Assembly (NCBI GenBank): GCA_021734255.1 | Contig: JAIPJM010000019.1 | Location: forward strand, 1-48,780 | Direction: 5' to 3' | Source: Fidelibacterota bacterium | Lineage (GTDB): Bacteria > Fidelibacterota > UBA8477 > JABMPR01 | DNA length: 48,780 nucleotides | Part shown: piece after piece, positions 8,746 to 18,010 of the stretch | Numbering within the stretch: position 1 is the first letter of the stretch | Layout of the letters: each line of letters begins with the position of its first letter | The notes under the pieces: model-generated | Databases searched by the model: none | Seen by the model: only the letters and a program-made list of their open reading frames with translations | Told to the model about the DNA's origin: nothing | Position numbers and translations under genes: made by a program

Positions 8746-11700
8746 ATGAAGAATAGATTATTTATTTCGATTTTGTTGATCATAACACTGTCCAGCTACC
8801 TGGTGGCGGGGCAGCAAGTGAAAGAACCGCAGGTACCCGAGAATAAATATGATCGCGTTGCCTGGATGAAGTATTATGCCCAGCAGGAGAAGGTTAACCG
8901 CCTCAGCAAGGCGGCTGGACTAAGTGATAGACGCTCTGCCATTCACAACGGAAACCGCGTGAGGACCCTGTTTTATAATTACGGATCGATCGGTAAACCA
9001 AACACGGAACCCTCCATGGAATGGCCCATTGGCTCTGGTCGTGGCTATGCCTTTGAATTCGGCGTTATCGCTGGTGCGAAAGTACTGCCCTGGAACGGAG
9101 ACCCGAATAACCCCAATGATAGGATTCCCGTAGTAAGTGATGGATTGGTTACCGCTGGTGTTACCGAATCAAATGTCGATAATACCATCGCTGGTGATTG
9201 GCAGCCACTCTCTGGCTATCATGATCCCTACGGATTTTCCATTGCCATGAGTGATGCTCCTGATGAGAATCGCGACACCAAACCGGATAATTGGCCCACT
9301 GGCTGGTTCAACACCTTTTTCGGTGACTATATGTGGCCAGGTGAGTATGGGCTGGGTGTTACCACTGCTGACCAGGAGAGCTATTATGTCATGGATGACT
9401 ATTATGTGAAGAATAACAATAGTTACTGGCCTGTTCAGGGTGGCAACTGGTCCACCGAGTTGCAGGATGGTGAATTTTACCCTGCTTATCCAGTAGATAC
9501 GGTTCGCGGTGGCCTGGGACTGGAAGTGCATGCCCGTGGATATCAGTGGGTTGCCACCAGAGCCCAGAACGTCATGTTCTTTGTCTATGAATTGAGAAAT
9601 GTCGGTCAGGATACGCTTAAAGATGTGTATTTCGGTATGTATGGTGATCCACATATCGGTGGTGCAGTCGATTATGCGGATGATAACGCTTTCTATGATA
9701 CCTACCTGGATATGGTTTATGCCTGGGATGACGATGCCCGAGGAGGCTCTGAATTCGCCGGAACCCGTCCTGGATTCTTTGGCTACAAATTCCTTGAATC
9801 ACCGGGAGAGCCAAGGGATGGTATTGATAATGACGAAGATGGCATGATCGATGAAGATATGCAGGATGGCATTGACAATGATGGTGATTGGCGTGCCTTT
9901 ACAGACTGGAATCTAAATGGAAAATGGGATACGGGTGAACCGGTAAACGATGATACAGGGATCGATGGTGTTGGACCGGATGATCCTCAATATGTCGGGC
10001 CGGACCTTGATGGCAGTGAGGCCAATGGTACTCCTGATCTTGGCGAACCTAACTTCGACACTAAGGATCTGGATGAAGCCGATCAGATCGGTTTGACCTC
10101 ATTTGTGGTGGAAACCTATACCAACAACCCTAGAACGTCTGAGTATTATTATAACGAACGTCTGTCTGCCTCGATCAAGGACTCACTGTTTCAGCAGAAT
10201 AAAGACAACATCTTTATGTATAGCTCGGGACCGATCGTCATGGCTCCTGATGACAGTAGACGTTTCTCCATCACCATGCTTTTCGGCTACAATACGACCG
10301 GTGCAACGGGTACCAATTTGCCAGAGGACCCGCATAATACCCGGGATCTCTATGCGACAGCAGGTATTATGCAGCAGATATACAATGCAGGTTATCGCTT
10401 CGTAAAACCCCCCGTCAAACCCCGCCTGACAGCAGTTGCCGGGGATGGACAGGTCACCCTGTATTGGGATGATGGCGCCGAAAAATCAAGAGATCCGCTT
10501 TATGGGAATGATTTTGAAGGTTATGCCATTTATCGGGCCACCGATTTTGGCTTTAATGAATCCCTGGAGATCACCGATGCCTATGGTTCTCCATATTTAT
10601 GGAAGCCAATTGCCAAATTCGATCTTGATAACAACATCTCAGGACCCCATCCGGTTGAACAGATCGCAGGATCAGGACTCCATTTCGATATGGGGGCCAA
10701 TACTGGACTCGTTCATAGTTACGTGGATAAGGGCCTGATCAACGGTCAACGTTATTTCTACGCAGTCTGTGCCTACGACTCTGGTGCGGTTACTGATACG
10801 CTGCCACCTACAGAGACAGCCAAGACTATTCAGGAAGACTTTGCTGGTAATGTGACACTTGATGTGAACACGGCAGTTGTGATCCCAGCTGCACCCTCCG
10901 TTGGCTTTGTTGCCCCTGAATTTCCTGAGGATGAACGAGATCATGATGGACCTGGTAGTGGTAGTGTAGAATTTCGGATCATCGATCCAACCCTAATACC
11001 TGACAATCGGACCTTTAAACTGGAGTTTACTGACTCAGAAATGGATGTGGCTGATAATGATGGCGACTGGGAGACATTTGAGGATGATTCCAGCTTCATC
11101 ACCAATGGACCCTATCTGGATCTGATCGTTCCACCAACATCAGATACATTAAGCTATTCCTCTACGGAATATGATACCATCGTGAGATCGATCTCCATAG
11201 GTGACCACATTAAACATGCCGGTCTCATGTGGCTCGTCACAAACTACGACGAAGGCGGTGGTAAAGATACAGTGATCCTTTATCCTGACACGATCTATGT
11301 GCTACCGACCCTCGCTATCTGGGATCCTGCGGTTGATGGATCTGTAAATGATGATGTCGGTGCCGATGGTTGTGCCGATGCATACGAAGACGGTTTGGGT
11401 GGCTGTGCTGACACCATCGTTAGTGTTGCTGGTCTGGATCCCAACGGTGATAACTGGCATCCAGAGACCAATCCGACCGGTACTGAAGCAGATGGAAGCC
11501 CCACATCGGGTGAACCGGATCTCGACCAGAACGACCTTGAAGAAAAAATGCGGGAAACGCAGTACTTTACGGTCTGTGATGTGACAGATGTGGCTGATCC
11601 TATCTGTATCATGGAAGGTCAGACAGGTTTGAATGGAGAGGACGTGAATGCCATCACTAATGGTTTTCAAGTGTTTGTCCATAACGACACCCTGATGATC

Positions 11701-13524
11701 GATGAGGAGAATTCCAAATGGATCGAGGGTGATGCCCTCTGGGAAGCAGATATCGAGGTATACTCCTCGAGTTCAGTAACAGGTATTGCTGCGCCGAATG
11801 ATTACTTGATTGAGTTCCATGATACTCAATTTGATACAGCAGTATCTCCTACAGCCAATGGACTGGCTCAGAAACTCATTCGTTATGGTAAGGACGATCA
11901 GGGCAACTGGCTGTATTGTGGTATTGCAATGAGCATTTATGACCAGATCAATGATGAGTATGTAGATGTCATGCAGATCGGTATGAAGGACTCCACGCTG
12001 AAGACAGGGAATCAACTCCTGCCGATCCTCTATCAGCGTGAGGATAAATCAGGCGTCTGGTCTCCAACCTGGAGATTCAGATTTACCTCCAGCCTGGAGA
12101 ATATCACATCCATGCTGCCCTATGATGAAGGGGTGGTTGTTGGTACAGAGGCTAATGGTATTCATGTCTACAACATGGAAAAAGAAGCCTGGAAGCACTG
12201 GGATACAGAGACATCTGGTGGTGGCTTGTTATCCAATGTGGTCTATGATATTCAATACTTTGACGGATTCTACTGGATAGCCACGAATAAGGGACCAGCC
12301 CTGTTCGATGGCAATGTCTGGCATCACAATGCTAAACTTGAGGCCCTGTTCGATGAACTTGCACCGGATAACCTGGGTCAGCTGGAAGATCCAGATAAAT
12401 CCAAAAGCTATGTCTCCTGTAAAGCCATAGAGCAAGATTCAGAAGGTTGGATCTGGCTGGCAAGTCAGGGCCATGGCTTGTTCCGGGTCAATACTCAGGG
12501 AACAGCTCAAACCAGTCTTGATGATAGTGTGGAGACCTATACGAGTCCTGACACCTTGAATATTAATATAGGCTCTGCAGATATTGTCGATCTCCTTTTT
12601 GCCGAGGATGGGACGCTATGGATGGCAACCTCTGTCGGTGTGGTCCAGTTTGATCGTACTGATTCAACTTGGGTGACATATACGACTAACGACGGTATTG
12701 GTAACCGGAAGACCAACTCACTGGTAGAACTGGATGATGGTGGCATTGTTGTCGGAACTGAGGATGGCGTCACCTTCATCAAGGACGGCGTCGTTTCAGT
12801 CTACACTGATGATGATGGATACATTCCCAACAGAAAGGTCTATAGTCTATACCATAAAAATGATACCGAATTATACGTCGGTACCTATCAAGGCTATTCT
12901 GTTTTTGATATCTCAAACGCCAGTAGCGATTATTCCTCAGGAATTACTTCCACAATCTATCTGGCCAGTTGGGGTGACTCAACCATTTATCAGGATGCTG
13001 AGATCAAGGCTATCACCTTTCACGATGACATCGGTTACTTCGGAACAAAGGGTGGTCCTGAGATCAGAACAAGCGAGTATTCCTGGAACTCTTCCGGTCC
13101 ACAGCCCGGTGATAAATTCCAGATGAAGACCAGGAAACCCTTCAGTAGCCACGATATTTTCACATTTAACTCATATGGTGGTGTTCTGGATGAGGAAGTC
13201 ATGGCGGACAATCTTTCGAAGATTGCCGTCGTACCGAATCCCTATGTTGCCACGGCTGTGTGGGAACAGAAGCCTTACCTCTCAACGGGTCGAGGCGAGC
13301 GGAAGGTGTGGTTCACGAACCTGCCTCCACGGTGTACGATCCGTGTCTTCAACCTGGCAGGTGAATTGATCCAGATCCTGGAACATGATGAACCCGTTTT
13401 CAACGGGTCTGAATCATGGGACCTGCTCAATATTGACAACATGGAGATCGCCTATGGCATTTACATCTTCCATGTGGAAACTGATAACGCAGAAACCATC
13501 GGCAAATTTGCCGTGATCAAGTAG
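8746..13524 (+). CDS. Giant exported protein with FN3-like, propeller and sorting-like domains
   Basis: About 1592 residues with a signal peptide (MKNRLFISILLIITLSSYLVAG). Residues about 358-445 are an acidic stretch with GIDNDEDGMIDED, GIDNDGDW and NGKWDTGEP, resembling the insert of the receptor encoded just upstream. A fibronectin-III-like segment starts near 558 (GDGQVTLYWDDG). From about 1100 to 1440, short repeats such as GLLSNVVYDIQYFDGFYWIA and GTLWMATSVGVVQFD look like two-component-regulator propeller blades. The C-terminus (VVPNPYVAT, then TIRVFNLAGELI, then YGIYIFHVETD, ending KFAVIK) resembles a T9SS sorting domain. The ATG at 8746 has AAGGGG 8 bases upstream; a GTG at 8737 is possible but weaker. 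It starts 12 bases after the receptor gene. Family-level function is unknown; surface partner of the receptor is inference. Confidence 0.8.
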   Translation: MKNRLFISILLIITLSSYLVAGQQVKEPQVPENKYDRVAWMKYYAQQEKVNRLSKAAGLSDRRSAIHNGNRVRTLFYNYGSIGKPNTEPSMEWPIGSGRGYAFEFGVIAGAKVLPWNGDPNNPNDRIPVVSDGLVTAGVTESNVDNTIAGDWQPLSGYHDPYGFSIAMSDAPDENRDTKPDNWPTGWFNTFFGDYMWPGEYGLGVTTADQESYYVMDDYYVKNNNSYWPVQGGNWSTELQDGEFYPAYPVDTVRGGLGLEVHARGYQWVATRAQNVMFFVYELRNVGQDTLKDVYFGMYGDPHIGGAVDYADDNAFYDTYLDMVYAWDDDARGGSEFAGTRPGFFGYKFLESPGEPRDGIDNDEDGMIDEDMQDGIDNDGDWRAFTDWNLNGKWDTGEPVNDDTGIDGVGPDDPQYVGPDLDGSEANGTPDLGEPNFDTKDLDEADQIGLTSFVVETYTNNPRTSEYYYNERLSASIKDSLFQQNKDNIFMYSSGPIVMAPDDSRRFSITMLFGYNTTGATGTNLPEDPHNTRDLYATAGIMQQIYNAGYRFVKPPVKPRLTAVAGDGQVTLYWDDGAEKSRDPLYGNDFEGYAIYRATDFGFNESLEITDAYGSPYLWKPIAKFDLDNNISGPHPVEQIAGSGLHFDMGANTGLVHSYVDKGLINGQRYFYAVCAYDSGAVTDTLPPTETAKTIQEDFAGNVTLDVNTAVVIPAAPSVGFVAPEFPEDERDHDGPGSGSVEFRIIDPTLIPDNRTFKLEFTDSEMDVADNDGDWETFEDDSSFITNGPYLDLIVPPTSDTLSYSSTEYDTIVRSISIGDHIKHAGLMWLVTNYDEGGGKDTVILYPDTIYVLPTLAIWDPAVDGSVNDDVGADGCADAYEDGLGGCADTIVSVAGLDPNGDNWHPETNPTGTEADGSPTSGEPDLDQNDLEEKMRETQYFTVCDVTDVADPICIMEGQTGLNGEDVNAITNGFQVFVHNDTLMIDEENSKWIEGDALWEADIEVYSSSSVTGIAAPNDYLIEFHDTQFDTAVSPTANGLAQKLIRYGKDDQGNWLYCGIAMSIYDQINDEYVDVMQIGMKDSTLKTGNQLLPILYQREDKSGVWSPTWRFRFTSSLENITSMLPYDEGVVVGTEANGIHVYNMEKEAWKHWDTETSGGGLLSNVVYDIQYFDGFYWIATNKGPALFDGNVWHHNAKLEALFDELAPDNLGQLEDPDKSKSYVSCKAIEQDSEGWIWLASQGHGLFRVNTQGTAQTSLDDSVETYTSPDTLNINIGSADIVDLLFAEDGTLWMATSVGVVQFDRTDSTWVTYTTNDGIGNRKTNSLVELDDGGIVVGTEDGVTFIKDGVVSVYTDDDGYIPNRKVYSLYHKNDTELYVGTYQGYSVFDISNASSDYSSGITSTIYLASWGDSTIYQDAEIKAITFHDDIGYFGTKGGPEIRTSEYSWNSSGPQPGDKFQMKTRKPFSSHDIFTFNSYGGVLDEEVMADNLSKIAVVPNPYVATAVWEQKPYLSTGRGERKVWFTNLPPRCTIRVFNLAGELIQILEHDEPVFNGSESWDLLNIDNMEIAYGIYIFHVETDNAETIGKFAVIK

Positions 13525-13534
13525 GAGGTGGATC

Positions 13535-14575
13535 ATGAGAAAAGCAACTATACTCCTTCTTGTTATCCTGGTCGCAACTGCCTTTGGACAGTATCGAGGC
13601 GGTACCACAGCAGCTCCATTCCTGAAGATCGGGATCGGAAGTCGCGCAATCGGTATGGGTGAAGCATTTGTCGCCCTGAGTGACGATGCGTCCGGACTCT
13701 ACTGGAATCCAGCTGGGATATCCCGGTCCGATGGTCCTGAGCTATTCTTTAGCCGCAACCAGTGGATCGCAGATATCGACCTTAATTTTGCAGGGGTTAT
13801 TCTACCGCTGTATGGTATTGGAACCGTTGGTGTCAGCATCACATCCGTTAATATGGAAGACATGGATGTGCGGACCGAATTGGAGCAGGATGGGACCGGA
13901 GAGAAATTTTCCTCCAGCATGATGGCCATGCAAGGTTCAATCGCCCGAAATTTGACGGACCGCTTTTCCATTGGATTTAATGTGAAATACATCCAGGAGC
14001 AGATCTGGCATATGAAAGCCTCAGCTGTTGCCATCGACATGGGTACACTTTTCGTGACGCAGTTTAATGACATGCGCCTGGGAATGAATATATCCAATTA
14101 TGGAACCAGTATGACCATGGCTGGGCGGGACGCTCTGGTCCGGGTCGATCCTGATCCGAACGCGGAAGGAAATAATGATCAGATACCGGCTCACTACGAC
14201 ATGTCCACCTGGGACCTGCCCCTGCTTTTCAGGGTCGGGGTTGCCATGGATGTTCTTGAAATGGGCGTTTCCAAGCTCACAGTCGCAGTGGATGCGCTTC
14301 ATCCCAACGACAATTATGAGTCCATCAATGTGGGAGCAGAGCTGAATGTTCTGGATCGTTTCTTTCTCCGCGGTGGCTGGAAATCACCCTATATTGAGCC
14401 TGATGCCGGGTTGAATCGTGATGCGATCGAAGCCAGACAGGAGGGCATTACAATGGGTGCAGGTTTTGACCTGCCACTCTTCGGGACTGGCACGGGCATC
14501 AAATTTGACTACGCCTATGCTGATTTTGGAATTTTGAATAGTGTACAGAGATTCAGTCTGAATATCTATTTCTAG
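13535..14575 (+). CDS. PorV/PorQ-family outer-membrane protein
   Basis: 346 residues with a signal peptide ending at about FGQ. The N-terminal motif GSRAIGMGEAFVALSDDASG, followed by LYWNPAGIS, is the hallmark of the PorV/PorQ (UPF0164) branch of FadL-like barrels, and the chain ends in SLNIYF with a terminal Phe. In Bacteroidota PorV shuttles T9SS cargo from the translocon to the attachment complex; many FCB genomes have several paralogues paired with surface proteins, which fits here. It follows the giant protein by 10 bases, with GGAGGTG as ribosome site, and is closed by a terminator at 14600-14635, so it is the last gene of the receptor operon. Whether it serves T9SS in general or only these partners cannot be told from sequence. 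Confidence 0.85.
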   Translation: MRKATILLLVILVATAFGQYRGGTTAAPFLKIGIGSRAIGMGEAFVALSDDASGLYWNPAGISRSDGPELFFSRNQWIADIDLNFAGVILPLYGIGTVGVSITSVNMEDMDVRTELEQDGTGEKFSSSMMAMQGSIARNLTDRFSIGFNVKYIQEQIWHMKASAVAIDMGTLFVTQFNDMRLGMNISNYGTSMTMAGRDALVRVDPDPNAEGNNDQIPAHYDMSTWDLPLLFRVGVAMDVLEMGVSKLTVAVDALHPNDNYESINVGAELNVLDRFFLRGGWKSPYIEPDAGLNRDAIEARQEGITMGAGFDLPLFGTGTGIKFDYAYADFGILNSVQRFSLNIYF

Positions 14576-14599
14576 CTGAAACCGAAATATACTGACCGG

Positions 14600-14635
14600 A
14601 AATGCCTTCCTCTATTTACGGTGGAAGGCATTTTT
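14600..14635 (+). terminator. Rho-independent terminator of the receptor operon
   Basis: AATGCCTTCC (14601-14610) pairs with GGAAGGCATT (14623-14632) around a 12-nt loop, followed by a T run. It lies about 25 bases after the PorV-like stop codon. Confidence 0.9.
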
Positions 14636-14718
14636 ATTAGATTGAGCAGAGTAAGCAGTTAATATATTGTATACGTGCCATCGATTCTATAGATCGGATT
14701 AAATATAAAGGATCATCC

Positions 14719-15873
14719 ATGAAGAAAGCCTCCCTTAACCTATTGATAGCGCTTATCCTGAGCGGTGGAGGAGATATACAAGCCTCTGAGGTGATCAAAC
14801 TCCAGGAATTGGATAAACCAGCCGTGGAATGGATTGTAGATAAGGGAACGCCTCTATATTATTCTACCGATTCACGCTATCTCAACTTCCTCGGGGAGCA
14901 GATCGGCCCGGAACACCTGGAGGGCTCTGAAGTAAACCTGCGCGTATCACCAGATGCCAAAAAACGCGTCGTATCCCTGTTGGAGTCCCTGGATCAGGTT
15001 AAGGAGGGCCAGCGGATGACAGACTATTATGTATTCGATCAATACGATCAACTGGAATATACCGTGACTCAGGGAAGTGGAGTTGATCTGAAAGCCCCTG
15101 TAGCTGCCATTTCAAATGATGGTGTGCTGGCATTGGTAGACCCGATCAGCGCACAGATACAACTCTACCAGGGCGGGGATAAGATTGCTGAGACCCCACT
15201 GTACCGGTCGGAAGGGGATTACAGTCTTGAGCGAAATGCCTTTGTTGACTGGGTGCAAGATCGCTGTTACATCCTCATCGAGCATCCTGGAATTAATGGC
15301 GCACCGGCGCGTAACGCCCTCATGATCAGTATTGATGCACAGGGCCGGGACCAGATCACCTCAGTATTGCCTTTTACATATTTGCTCGACCATGTTTTCG
15401 AGGACGGGCGGTTTTTCATGAGTGGGTATTCGTATGATCCAGCCGGACCGAAGTGGACCAAAATGATCGTTGAGACCAGTGCTCAGGGTAAGATTCTCTG
15501 GACAAATGCTAATTTTGGTCACGAACTGGCAATTTCCAGGAATGGCGACTATTTAGCTGCCAGGAAAAGCCATGACGCTGTTGTGCTTTTTGACCTGGCC
15601 AGAGGCAAAGTAGAGGAGATCACATTTGAGCAGGATGGAAAGGTAGCTTTGGGTCTGAATGTGACGAATAGGGGGACGGTCGGTCTGATTCGCGTACCCT
15701 CAGACTTTTTCGTCAAGCAGAACAGCTTTCATTCAGAGGTGTTTTTTCCCCAATCTCAGTCCACAATTGATGTTGAGCTGAACCCACGCATGCCTGCTAT
15801 GTTTCAACTGTACTGCGATGGACATCGCATGATGCTGGGGACCCAGTACGAATGGCTGGAGATCAGGGAATGA
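14719..15873 (+). CDS. Exported protein of unknown function, first gene of secreted operon
   Basis: 384 residues, not recognised. A signal peptide (KKASLNLLIALILSGGGDIQA) predicts export. The rest is rich in short beta-type stretches with repeating patterns (for example AAISNDGVLALVDP and LAISRNGDYLAARKSHDAVV), which look like WD40/propeller-like blades; there are no catalytic motifs I know. The ATG follows AAAGGATCATCC, a good ribosome site. Its stop overlaps the start of the next gene in an ATGA, so the two are probably translationally coupled. No sorting domain is seen at the C-terminus, so it may stay in the periplasm. Confidence 0.7.
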   Translation: MKKASLNLLIALILSGGGDIQASEVIKLQELDKPAVEWIVDKGTPLYYSTDSRYLNFLGEQIGPEHLEGSEVNLRVSPDAKKRVVSLLESLDQVKEGQRMTDYYVFDQYDQLEYTVTQGSGVDLKAPVAAISNDGVLALVDPISAQIQLYQGGDKIAETPLYRSEGDYSLERNAFVDWVQDRCYILIEHPGINGAPARNALMISIDAQGRDQITSVLPFTYLLDHVFEDGRFFMSGYSYDPAGPKWTKMIVETSAQGKILWTNANFGHELAISRNGDYLAARKSHDAVVLFDLARGKVEEITFEQDGKVALGLNVTNRGTVGLIRVPSDFFVKQNSFHSEVFFPQSQSTIDVELNPRMPAMFQLYCDGHRMMLGTQYEWLEIRE

Positions 15874-18008
15874 GATTTTTCCTATTATTACTGCTACCTT
15901 TACTGGCTCTCACACAGGTCACTAATTTTCAATGGCCACTGGCACCGGTTGACCAGCAGCATCGGATCTCAGCAACCTTTGATGAATGTCGAGAAGACCG
16001 AGATCACTTTCACAATGGCACAGATATGCCTCTGGCGCCAGGTGGGAATGTTCTGAGTATTATTGCGGGTCAGGTGACCGGCATCGGGTCAGATTGGATC
16101 CGTGTAGAAGATTTTGCCTATGTCCATGTCAATGCAAATCCAGCCCTGAATGTTGGTAATACAGTCGCCAAAGGAGCGGTTATCGGAACGACTGACAGCT
16201 ATGCCCATATTCATTTGAATTATGGTGGCGGGGCCAGTGGACATCCACTGGGAAACCCATTACTGCCGGGAAAGATAAGCCCTTTCGAGGATCCTTATCA
16301 TCCCAGATCTCCGATCATTACGCTGGTTCAGGACGGGACCCAGAATCCCTTTTCCGGATCAGTCATCAGCGGGCGAGTTGATATTATTGCCCAGGCTGCT
16401 GACACCACTGATCTGCAGTCGTCTATCGATATGAACAACGGTGTCTATGAGATCGGTTGGGCACTCTATTCTGCAGACAAAAGTACCCTTCTGGAAGGCC
16501 CCTACTACTGGTTTAAAGCGGATGGGTACTATTCAAATTCATACATCAATAATGTGTATGCACCAGGGTCCAGTACCAGCATTTACCGCTACATTGTCAC
16601 CAATAAGATCTATTCGAATGGATACCTGGATTGTGACCAATATGCACCTGATAATTACCAGATCGCCGTAATGAGTGTGGACACCCGGGATAACTGGGAC
16701 ACGACTTATGTGCATGTCTCCATCAGCGATCAGGATCTGGTGCCACCCGGTCAACCGCTTATTAGCTACGTGGGCCCAGATGGTGCTGGCGGTGCCCGGA
16801 TCGATTGGATCCCACCCACAGATGCCGATCTCAACGGCTACTTTCTGGAGTTTTCCTTTGATGGGGAAACCTGGACCTCTAACCATGGACCAGACATACT
16901 GACACCGGATAAAAGCAGTTTTACCATCGGGAGTTTTCCTCAGGACCGTTTGGTCAGGTTCAGGATGTTTGCCGTTGATGATGCACCGATACCCAATTAT
17001 AGTGAGGTCTCTGACACCTATGCCACCCGTCTCAGCAACTCAGGGGAGCATATCCTTATCGTGGATGGCTTTGACCGCACAAATGGCTCCTGGACGGCAT
17101 TACAGCACGATTTTGCTATATCCTATGCTGAAGCCATCGAGAACAGCGGTAGCCCTGCGAGCATCACGACTGTCAGTAACGAGTGGGTCACCGGAGCCGG
17201 GGACCTGGCAAGTTATAATAGTGTATTCTGGTTTACCGGGGATGACAGTCGAACTGATGAAACCTTCAGCACGGCGGAACAGTCTGCCATTAAGACTTAT
17301 CTGGCTGGTGGGGGAGCACTATTTGCTTCTGGAGCAGAGATCGGCTACGACCTCAGTGCCGGCAGTACTGGGGATGTAGACTTTATGAACAATACCCTTC
17401 ATATCAACTATGCAGGAGACGATGCTGGCAGCTACACTGTCAATGGAGCCGGTGATTATTTCTCTGGACTAAATCTAAGGTACGGCTCAATGCCTTACGA
17501 AGAGGACTGGCCAGACCACTTCACAGCTTGGAGCGGTGGTGAGGTTATCCTGAATTACGGAAACAACTTGAATGCAGGGATTGGCTTCCGGAATGCCACC
17601 TACGCAACTTTGGTCCTGGGCTTTACATTCGAGACCATTTCTGGGGAAGCTGACCGCTCTGAGTTGGTAGGCCGCGCCTTGGGATATTTCAACGGGACAA
17701 CCGGAATAGACGATTATAAATTACCGCTAACATCCAGTATAACAGATATATATCCAAACCCATTTAATGCATCAGTTGAGGTAAAATTTGCGCTGGAGCA
17801 TTTGGCTGATACGGATATACGCATCTTTGATCTACGTGGTGCCGAAGTTTATCATGAACGTCTGTCAGGGGCGCAGATCGGTAGCCATACCTGGTCCTGG
17901 TTTGCCCGGGATAACTACGGAAACGATCTGCCAAGTGGCACCTATGTCATTCAGATCGAGCAGAAAGGGGTCATGAGCATGAGTGAAAAACTGCTCCTGC
18001 TTAAATAG
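15870..18008 (+). CDS. Secreted M23-type peptidase-like protein with FN3, amidotransferase-like and T9SS domains
   Basis: About 712 residues. Signal peptide (FFLLLLLPLLALTQ); then a LytM/M23-like domain (about 20-130) in which the zinc and catalytic residues appear intact: H48 and D52 in HFHNGTDMPLAPGG, and H113-x-H115 in YAHIHLNYG. A fibronectin-III-like segment lies at about 290-388, then an alpha/beta segment (about 394-590: HILIVDGFDR, then VFWFTGDD, then AGGGALFASGAEIG) like the class-I amidotransferase/ThuA fold. The C-terminus is a T9SS sorting domain (IYPNPFNASVEVKF, then GTYVIQIEQKG, ending EKLLLLK). M23 enzymes cut peptidoglycan cross-bridges or other Gly-rich peptides; the substrate here is unknown. 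I chose ATG 15870 (ATGA overlap, GGAG upstream, clean signal) over 15852. Confidence 0.85.
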   Translation: MRFFLLLLLPLLALTQVTNFQWPLAPVDQQHRISATFDECREDRDHFHNGTDMPLAPGGNVLSIIAGQVTGIGSDWIRVEDFAYVHVNANPALNVGNTVAKGAVIGTTDSYAHIHLNYGGGASGHPLGNPLLPGKISPFEDPYHPRSPIITLVQDGTQNPFSGSVISGRVDIIAQAADTTDLQSSIDMNNGVYEIGWALYSADKSTLLEGPYYWFKADGYYSNSYINNVYAPGSSTSIYRYIVTNKIYSNGYLDCDQYAPDNYQIAVMSVDTRDNWDTTYVHVSISDQDLVPPGQPLISYVGPDGAGGARIDWIPPTDADLNGYFLEFSFDGETWTSNHGPDILTPDKSSFTIGSFPQDRLVRFRMFAVDDAPIPNYSEVSDTYATRLSNSGEHILIVDGFDRTNGSWTALQHDFAISYAEAIENSGSPASITTVSNEWVTGAGDLASYNSVFWFTGDDSRTDETFSTAEQSAIKTYLAGGGALFASGAEIGYDLSAGSTGDVDFMNNTLHINYAGDDAGSYTVNGAGDYFSGLNLRYGSMPYEEDWPDHFTAWSGGEVILNYGNNLNAGIGFRNATYATLVLGFTFETISGEADRSELVGRALGYFNGTTGIDDYKLPLTSSITDIYPNPFNASVEVKFALEHLADTDIRIFDLRGAEVYHERLSGAQIGSHTWSWFARDNYGNDLPSGTYVIQIEQKGVMSMSEKLLLLK

Positions 18009-18010
18009 AA

